Positions 62,491 through 64,000 of a stretch of 64,000 nt of DNA are shown here, piece by piece. A program made the position numbers and the translations under genes. The DNA is from RUG11462 sp036308645 (GTDB lineage: Bacteria; Bacillota; Clostridia; Oscillospirales; Acutalibacteraceae), in the NCBI GenBank assembly GCA_036308645.1, contig JAXJVH010000033.1:17854-81853 (forward strand), written 5' to 3'. Below the pieces are notes generated by a model that did not search any database, had not been told where the DNA came from, and was given only the letters and a program-made list of their open reading frames with translations. Positions within the stretch are counted from its first letter, which is position 1. Each line of letters opens with the position of its first letter.

Positions 62491-63428
62491 TTACCGCGAA
62501 GGGAATTACTGCATTAAGAAAGGCTGATGGAAAAAGCAAGCATAAAAAAATTGCAAAAAATGTGTGTTGGGAAATGCTTTCAACAAAAGGTTCAGACAGA
62601 GAATACTTGCGCACACGACGAGCATTTATTTTGAAATATTTATCAGAAAATAAAAACAGTATTTCGATGTCGGAAATTATCAATTACCTTAAAGAGGTTA
62701 ATCTTAATGAGAATGAAAATACTATTTTTGATGATATAAAAGGCTTGCAGAATATAGGTATAAATATACTTGAAAAGGATAACAAGTTCTTATTTGATGA
62801 TGAGATAAATGATTTTGTTATTCCGTTGCCGCAATCGCTTGCAAAGTCTAATTTAACAGAAATAAAAGAAATAATTAGAGAGAAAATGAAAAAATTATCG
62901 CACGAATATTTATCTCTTATAGACCTTGCTTATGATAGCAAACAAAATCGTTTGTTTGAAATGAAAGTATTAGATTTACTTACGGAAGAATGTGATTATC
63001 AAGGTTTACATTTAGGCGGAAGTCGTAAGCCTGACGGAATAATTTACACAAATGATGATAGATGTAAATATGGAGTTATTATAGATACAAAAGCATATTC
63101 AAAAGGCTACAATTTGCCAATTTCTCAAGCTGATGAAATGGAACGATATATAGGTGAAAATCAAACACGAAATGAAAAGATAAATCCAAACAAATGGTGG
63201 GAGTATTTTGCCGATGATGTGAATGATTTTTATTTTATGTTTGTTTCCGGACATTTTGTTGGAAATTTTAAAGCACAAATTGAACGAATTAGCAGAAATA
63301 AAGGAGTTAAGGGTACGGCTTTAGCTGTCACAAATCTTTTGCTGTGTGCAGAGGCTTATAAGGCTGGACGATTTACTCATAAAACAATAAAAACAGAATT
63401 GTTTAATAATGACGAATTTGAATTATAA
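62421..63428 (+). CDS. FokI-like endonuclease, C-terminal part with nuclease domain
   Basis: A 335-residue frame continuing the FokI homology: HAYMITAKGITALRKADG (FokI HAFKITGEGLKVLRRAKG), VCWEMLSTKGSDREYLRTRRA, then the cleavage domain (about 145-335) with HEYLSLIDLA, GGSRKPDGIIY and VIIDTKAYSKGYNLPI. The catalytic residues D..D-x-K (PDG Asp and DTK Asp/Lys) are kept, as is FVSGHFVGNFKAQ. Joined at 62421 to the N-terminal frame it would give 588 residues, against 583 for FokI. An ATG exists at 62421 but without a ribosome site, so this is probably not an independent gene. It may be inactive, slippage-dependent or a two-subunit enzyme. Confidence 0.88.
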   Translation: MPKTITISNAGKDYTETIGHAYMITAKGITALRKADGKSKHKKIAKNVCWEMLSTKGSDREYLRTRRAFILKYLSENKNSISMSEIINYLKEVNLNENENTIFDDIKGLQNIGINILEKDNKFLFDDEINDFVIPLPQSLAKSNLTEIKEIIREKMKKLSHEYLSLIDLAYDSKQNRLFEMKVLDLLTEECDYQGLHLGGSRKPDGIIYTNDDRCKYGVIIDTKAYSKGYNLPISQADEMERYIGENQTRNEKINPNKWWEYFADDVNDFYFMFVSGHFVGNFKAQIERISRNKGVKGTALAVTNLLLCAEAYKAGRFTHKTIKTELFNNDEFEL

Positions 63429-63435
63429 TTTTCTT

Positions 63436-63506
63436 AAAAGGAACGGAAGAGTCAAGGATAAATGCACGAGCTAAATCCTCTCTTGACAAGCCCGTTCTTT
63501 TTTTTG
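63436..63506 (+). terminator. Long-hairpin terminator of the R-M operon
   Basis: GAACGG (63441-63446) pairs with CCGTTC (63492-63497) and GTCAAG (63451-63456) with CTTGAC (63482-63487), followed by eight or more Ts. It lies just after the endonuclease stop codon. Confidence 0.68.
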
Positions 63507-63508
63507 CA

Positions 63509-63715
63509 GTGCGTCGGTTGAGGAGATTTAAGCCAAAAAACGGATTTAAAATTCCTTTTTCAATAAGTGTTAATTTTGAATTTTACAGAAAGTTTAAACC
63601 TATTTTTGATCAAAATAAGGATAATTATTATCTCACTCATTTTGAGGTTTTTAAACCGTATAAAGTGGACTTTTTTCGACCTCTAAATTCCGATGTTATA
63701 AGAGATATTTATTGA
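63509..63715 (+). CDS. Possible small ORF of unknown function
   Basis: A 68-residue frame from GTG 63509 with no good ribosome site, following the R-M terminator. It is basic and aromatic (FEFYRKFKP, FEVFKPYKVDFF) and unlike any family I recognise. It may be chance or a remnant of a gene in the transferred island. The gap 63429-63958 otherwise holds the terminator, the right 32-bp repeat and the IS-like promoter region. Confidence 0.2.
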   Translation: MRRLRRFKPKNGFKIPFSISVNFEFYRKFKPIFDQNKDNYYLTHFEVFKPYKVDFFRPLNSDVIRDIY

Positions 63716-63827
63716 AATATTGCAATAACGAAAACACTCATATATCTCTGACAAACGCTATGTGCATTTCTTTGCAATTCCATTTGGCACTCTGTTTAAT
63801 TATTACTGTTTTATCAATGACTACCGA

Positions 63828-63859
63828 AAGGGTGCTTTTTTATGCTTTTAACAGGCCGA
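63828..63859 (+). repeat. 32-bp direct repeat, right copy bordering the R-M island
   Basis: Identical to 59475-59506. The two copies bracket 4.3 kb containing only the FokI-type system and its small neighbour. Immediately to its right is an IS30-like transposase gene. Confidence 0.85.
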
Positions 63860-63958
63860 GATAAGTTGTAAAATAAAATGACCAAAAAAAGATGACTCAT
63901 AAAGACATCTCTGGTATAATGTTAAGTGATCAAACTAAACATGATTGGAGATATCAAT

Positions 63959-64000
63959 ATGAGTCACTTAAATAATAACACAAAAAGCAGGAAAGGTAAA
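63959..64000 (+). mobile_element. Start of an IS30-like transposase gene (cut by window edge)
   Basis: ATG at 63959 behind TTGGAG gives MSHLNNNTKSRKGK to the window end. The short basic start and the promoter-like TATAAT (63915-63920) upstream resemble IS30-family elements; AGATG and CATCT around 63890-63910 form a small inverted repeat. Only 14 residues are visible, so the family call is tentative. Confidence 0.5.

Noticed and set aside
1..64000. tRNA, rRNA genes or CRISPR arrays
   Set aside because: No cloverleaf with GGTTCRA-type arm, rRNA block or regularly spaced repeat was seen in any intergenic gap.

Overview
The window looks like the chromosome of a low-GC, anaerobic, fibre-degrading gut Firmicute of the Ruminococcus/Oscillospiraceae type. 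This rests on AT-rich DNA with TTGACA/TATAAT promoters, strong GGAGG ribosome sites, a cohesin/dockerin cellulase locus, a tryptophan T-box, reverse rubrerythrin and TarI/TarJ/LicD surface-polymer genes. No rRNA, tRNA or CRISPR array was seen.

Layout. 0.4-3 kb: a lone branched-chain amino-acid binding lipoprotein, then a PerR-like regulator with a mini-rubredoxin and a reverse rubrerythrin (peroxide defence). 3.4-16.5 kb: a compact cellulosome-like locus. A single-cohesin scaffoldin and a companion protein face a dockerin-GH9 cellulase, a wall-anchored multimodule protein and a GH5 endoglucanase, followed by a cytoplasmic GH3 beta-glucosidase. One beta-rich module with a QNY signature appears seven times in three of these proteins. 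16.5-23.5 kb: a polysaccharide deacetylase, a tryptophan-type ABC transporter behind a UGG-specifier T-box, trpS and an aminotransferase. 23.7-31.7 kb: the MoxR/DUF58/transglutaminase trio and an ACT-hom-lysC operon. 32-40.4 kb: a two-component system directly upstream of a Dlt-like acylation set (MBOAT, SGNH protein, AMP-forming ligase, carrier protein, secreted SGNH/Fn3 protein). 40.4-50.7 kb: a malto-oligosaccharide locus (YesL-like protein, binding protein, two permeases, LacI regulator, MsmK-type ATPase, MalQ, glycogen phosphorylase). 50.9-53.8 kb: a CorA transporter behind a structured RNA leader, and a DASS transporter. 54-59.4 kb: GT2, LicD, TarI, TarJ, an N-terminal-only GlmU, and prs. 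59.5-64 kb: a FokI-type restriction-modification island between 32-bp direct repeats, with the edge of an IS30-like element at the right end.

How the genes fit together. The organism appears to cut cellulose outside the cell with cohesin-docked and wall-attached enzymes, hydrolyse oligomers inside, and import and phosphorolyse alpha-glucans under LacI control. Several transcripts seem to be controlled by RNA or operators visible in the DNA: a T-box, a terminator-bearing corA leader, a Fur-family operator over the perR start site and a LacI operator over the malto-oligosaccharide start site.

The most unusual items are: (1) the FokI homologue split in two by an apparent -1 frameshift, with two GGATG sites just after its promoter; (2) the corA leader with a pseudoknot-capable fold; (3) the repeated QNY module; (4) the two-component system joined to a Dlt-like operon; and (5) a dispersed MITE-like element in four copies, one sitting inside the T-box leader. 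All functional statements are read from sequence and remembered family features; no search was run.
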